A stretch of DNA of 64,000 nucleotides from Acidobacteriota bacterium (GTDB lineage Bacteria > Acidobacteriota > Terriglobia > Bryobacterales > UBA6623): assembly GCA_016125275.1 (NCBI GenBank), contig WGMB01000018.1:62001-126000 (forward strand), read 5' to 3'. Below are positions 61,978 to 64,000 of this stretch, piece after piece. A program made the translations under genes and the position numbers. Each line of letters opens with the position of its first letter. The stretch's first letter is position 1. The notes beneath the pieces are model-generated. The model did no database searches and was not told the DNA's origin. It saw nothing but the letters and a program-made list of their open reading frames with translations.

Positions 61978-63195
61978 ATGGCAAAAGCGATTTTCTTTGG
62001 ATCCCCGCCGGTGGGGCACACCTACTCGACTCTGCCCATCATCGCGGAGCTGGTTCGGCGTGGCGAGTCGATCATCTACTACAGCTTCGAGCGGTTCGCG
62101 GACCCCATTCGCGCCACGGGCGCCGAGTACAGGGCGTACAAGGAGTTTCCGGAGATGCCGGCCTCCACCAGCGTCCGCATGCCGGAGATGCTGCCGATCC
62201 TGTCAGGGGCGACCGAGGCGATCCTCGACAACGAGCTGCCCGACGCCGTCGCCGAGAACCCGGACTACATCATTCACGACTGCCTGGCGATCTGGGGCGC
62301 GGAGGTCGCTCGGCTGATCGGCGTTCCCCGCATGGCCACCTTTCCGACTTTCCTGGCGAATCGCTCGGTGGAGAAGTTCGCCCGCGGCGTGATGCCGCGC
62401 GAGCTGCTGCCCGGCCGGTCGGGCCTGCGGATCACGGACGTCCCCATGCTCTGGACGGTCTTCCAGCAGCGCCGCCGGACTACCCGCAAGCACGGGCTGG
62501 AGTACAAGAAGGTGCTGGAGCTGATGCACGCCGACTTCAACGTGGTGTTCACGACGCGCCGGTTGCAGCCCTTCGCCGAGGAGTTCGACGAGCGCTTCTG
62601 CTTCATCGGCTCGCCGACCGTGGAGCGCGAGGAGCAGACGCCGTTTCCGTTCGAGCTGCTCACCGGCGCCCCGTTGATCTATGTCTCCCTGGGAACCCTG
62701 TTCAACGACCGGCCGGAGTTCTTCCAAGCCTGTTTTGAGGCCTTCGGGGACATGGACGTGCAGGTGCTGCTGTGCCGCGGCAAGCAGAACGCGGCGCTCG
62801 ACGCCCTCGAGGCCCCCGCCAATTTCCTTGTTCGCGATTACGTGCCGCAGGTCTCCCTGCTCAAGCGTTCGGCGGCGTTCGTCACGCACGGCGGCATCTC
62901 CGGCGCCTCCGAAGGCCTCATCTGCGGGGTGCCGCAAGTCTTCCTGCCGCAAATTTGGGACGGCTATCTGATGGCGCACCAGATCACGGCCGCCGGGGGC
63001 GGCGTGATGCTGCCGCAGCCGCCGACGGCCCGCGACCTGCGCGAGGCCGTGGAGAAGGTGCTCCGCGACCCGAGCTTCCGCGAGAAGAGCCTGGAGCTGG
63101 GCCGCGGCTTGGTGGAGGCCGGCGGAGCCCGGCGCGCCGCCGAAGAGATGCTCCGCTGGACTCGCCAACGGCTGCCGGCGCTGACCTCGGCCTAG
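61978..63195 (+). CDS. MGT/UGT-type (GT1) glycosyltransferase
   Basis: 405 residues. FFGSPPVGHTYSTLPIIAEL is the N-terminal acceptor domain (His as the base), and LIYVSLGTLFNDRPEFFQAC starts the donor domain. The NDP-sugar-binding stretch is AFVTHGGISGASEGLICGVP with LPQIWDGYLMAHQITAAGGG, as in macrolide glycosyltransferases (TIGR01426-like). It glycosylates a small or lipid-type acceptor with a nucleotide sugar; neither is known. Its stop overlaps that of the convergent S9 peptidase gene. Confidence 0.9.
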   Translation: MAKAIFFGSPPVGHTYSTLPIIAELVRRGESIIYYSFERFADPIRATGAEYRAYKEFPEMPASTSVRMPEMLPILSGATEAILDNELPDAVAENPDYIIHDCLAIWGAEVARLIGVPRMATFPTFLANRSVEKFARGVMPRELLPGRSGLRITDVPMLWTVFQQRRRTTRKHGLEYKKVLELMHADFNVVFTTRRLQPFAEEFDERFCFIGSPTVEREEQTPFPFELLTGAPLIYVSLGTLFNDRPEFFQACFEAFGDMDVQVLLCRGKQNAALDALEAPANFLVRDYVPQVSLLKRSAAFVTHGGISGASEGLICGVPQVFLPQIWDGYLMAHQITAAGGGVMLPQPPTARDLREAVEKVLRDPSFREKSLELGRGLVEAGGARRAAEEMLRWTRQRLPALTSA

Positions 63196-64000
63196 GGGCG
63201 GAGGTGTTTGCGCGCCAGCTCCAGGTGGCGGCGCATCACGTCCAGCACGAACTTCGGTTCCACGGGGCCGTGCGGCTGGCGCGGGTAGACGACCATCTCG
63301 GTCTCCACCCCGCGTCGCTTGAGGGCCGTGTAGAGCTCGTAGCCCTGGGAGATCGGCACCCGCTCGTCGGACTCGCCGTGCAGCACCAGCGTAGGCGTCT
63401 TCACCCGGTCCACGTAGCGCATGGGGGAGTGCTTGGCGTAGGCCTCGAACTGCTCCCAAGGCTCGCCCGAGAAGTAGTCCGGGATGAATGACGGGATGTC
63501 GGCCGTGCCGGTGAAGCTCCACAGGTTCGTCACCGCTGCGCCCGCCGCGGCCACTCGAAAACGGTCGGTCTGGCCGATCACCCAGGCCGTCATGAACCCT
63601 CCGTAGCTCCAGCCCATCACCGCCATGCGGTCCGGGTCCGCCACGCCCATCTCGATCACGTGATCCACGCCGGCCATCACGTCTTCGTAGTCGCCGCCGC
63701 CCCAGTCGTCCACGTTGGCCAGGCGAAACTTCTGGCCGTAGCCGCTCGAGCCGCGGGGGTTCGGCCGCAGGACCGCAAAGCCCTCCGACGCGAAGGCCGC
63801 GACCGGGTACAGGCCGCGCGCTCCGACGTAGGTCTCTTGGAAGACGCCCATCGGGCCGCCGTGGACGTTCAGAATCAGCGGATAGCGCCGCCCCTCCTGG
63901 TAGCCCACGGGGTAGGTCAGCAAGCCCTCCACCTCCTGGCCGTCGGGAGACTTCCAACGGATCGCCTCGCTGCGCCCGAGAGCCGGCTTGGGGAGCTTCT
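63192..64000 (-). CDS. S9 (prolyl oligopeptidase) family peptidase, 5' end outside window
   Basis: The frame is open from the window edge to TAG at 63194-63192 (at least 269 residues of the C-terminal catalytic domain). RYPLILNVHGGPMGVFQETY (oxyanion region), GWSYGGF with the nucleophile Ser near 63607, the Asp in LHGESDERVP and the His in YPRQPHGPVEPKF form the alpha/beta-hydrolase triad. The sequence continues upstream beyond the apparent GTG at 63932, with coding residues (SEAIRWKSPDGQEVEG) typical of the propeller-to-hydrolase junction of DPP-IV/acylaminoacyl peptidases. Peptidase of oligopeptides; localisation unknown because the N-terminus is missing. Confidence 0.92.
   Translation of the reverse strand, partial: KLPKPALGRSEAIRWKSPDGQEVEGLLTYPVGYQEGRRYPLILNVHGGPMGVFQETYVGARGLYPVAAFASEGFAVLRPNPRGSSGYGQKFRLANVDDWGGGDYEDVMAGVDHVIEMGVADPDRMAVMGWSYGGFMTAWVIGQTDRFRVAAAGAAVTNLWSFTGTADIPSFIPDYFSGEPWEQFEAYAKHSPMRYVDRVKTPTLVLHGESDERVPISQGYELYTALKRRGVETEMVVYPRQPHGPVEPKFVLDVMRRHLELARKHLRP

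Overview
The window is GC-rich bacterial chromosome and most likely comes from an Acidobacteriota member of the Solibacter/Bryobacterales type. The evidence is indirect but consistent. There are C-terminal domains of the TIGR03437 type (a family I associate with Solibacter) on secreted proteins at 4245-6416 and 28297-30912. There are SBBP beta-propeller repeats, a DUF1549/DUF1553 + DUF1501 pair, several Tat-exported enzymes and two sulfatases. A complete-looking P- and L-ring set also indicates a diderm flagellum. No rRNA, tRNA, CRISPR array, transposase, integrase or plasmid/phage gene was seen, and no gene-free stretch exceeds about 210 bases.

Layout. 1-6416 (minus strand): a secreted beta-propeller/PHP-like protein cut by the window edge, a methyltransferase, a CDP-alcohol phosphatidyltransferase and an SBBP/TIGR03437 protein. 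6463-10958 (plus): the PSD1/DUF1501 pair. 11083-13800 (plus): a small membrane protein, a DUF368 polyprenyl-phosphate transporter homologue and a Ca2+/Na+ antiporter. 13842-14891 (minus): an SMP-30-like protein. 15040-23382 (plus): a giant 2,780-residue secreted mosaic (metalloprotease + 12 cadherin/Ig-like repeats + three copies of a ~280-residue module + beta-helix). 23442-32925: two sulfatases, a polytopic glycosyltransferase-like protein, an EamA-like protein, a glycosidase-like secreted protein ending in a FAM3/ILEI-like domain, and an NTF2-like protein. 32943-43115: MarR + SDR, a VWA lipoprotein, HslVU, an FnIII lipoprotein, DUF302, an intradiol dioxygenase, an SQR-like flavoprotein with a 52-residue companion, and an MgtC/DUF4010 protein.

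43150-60581 is a flagellar island made of two divergent operons. The minus-strand operon reads flgF-flgG-flgA-flgH-flgI-flgJ-flgM-(flgN)-flgK-flgL, followed by an unknown protein. It supplies distal rod, rings, hook-filament junction, anti-sigma factor and chaperone. The plus-strand operon reads fliK-flgD-flgE-fliN-fliO-fliP-fliQ-fliR-flhB and supplies hook, ruler, a switch component and most of the export gate. The 207-bp divergent spacer carries a sigma-54-like GG-N10-GC element in front of each operon. A sigma-28-like element precedes the unknown gene downstream of flgL. flhA, fliM, the filament gene and the motor genes are not in the window.

60708-64000: UDP-galactopyranose mutase, an MGT-type glycosyltransferase and an S9 peptidase cut by the window edge.

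Most promising for novelty: the giant mosaic protein with its triplicated module; the bacterial FAM3/ILEI-like domain; the unknown gene at 43150-44016 with a sigma-28-like promoter; the paired sigma-54-like elements; and a recurrent -10 box placed only 6-17 nt upstream of many start codons. All functional calls come from reading the sequence; no database search was run.
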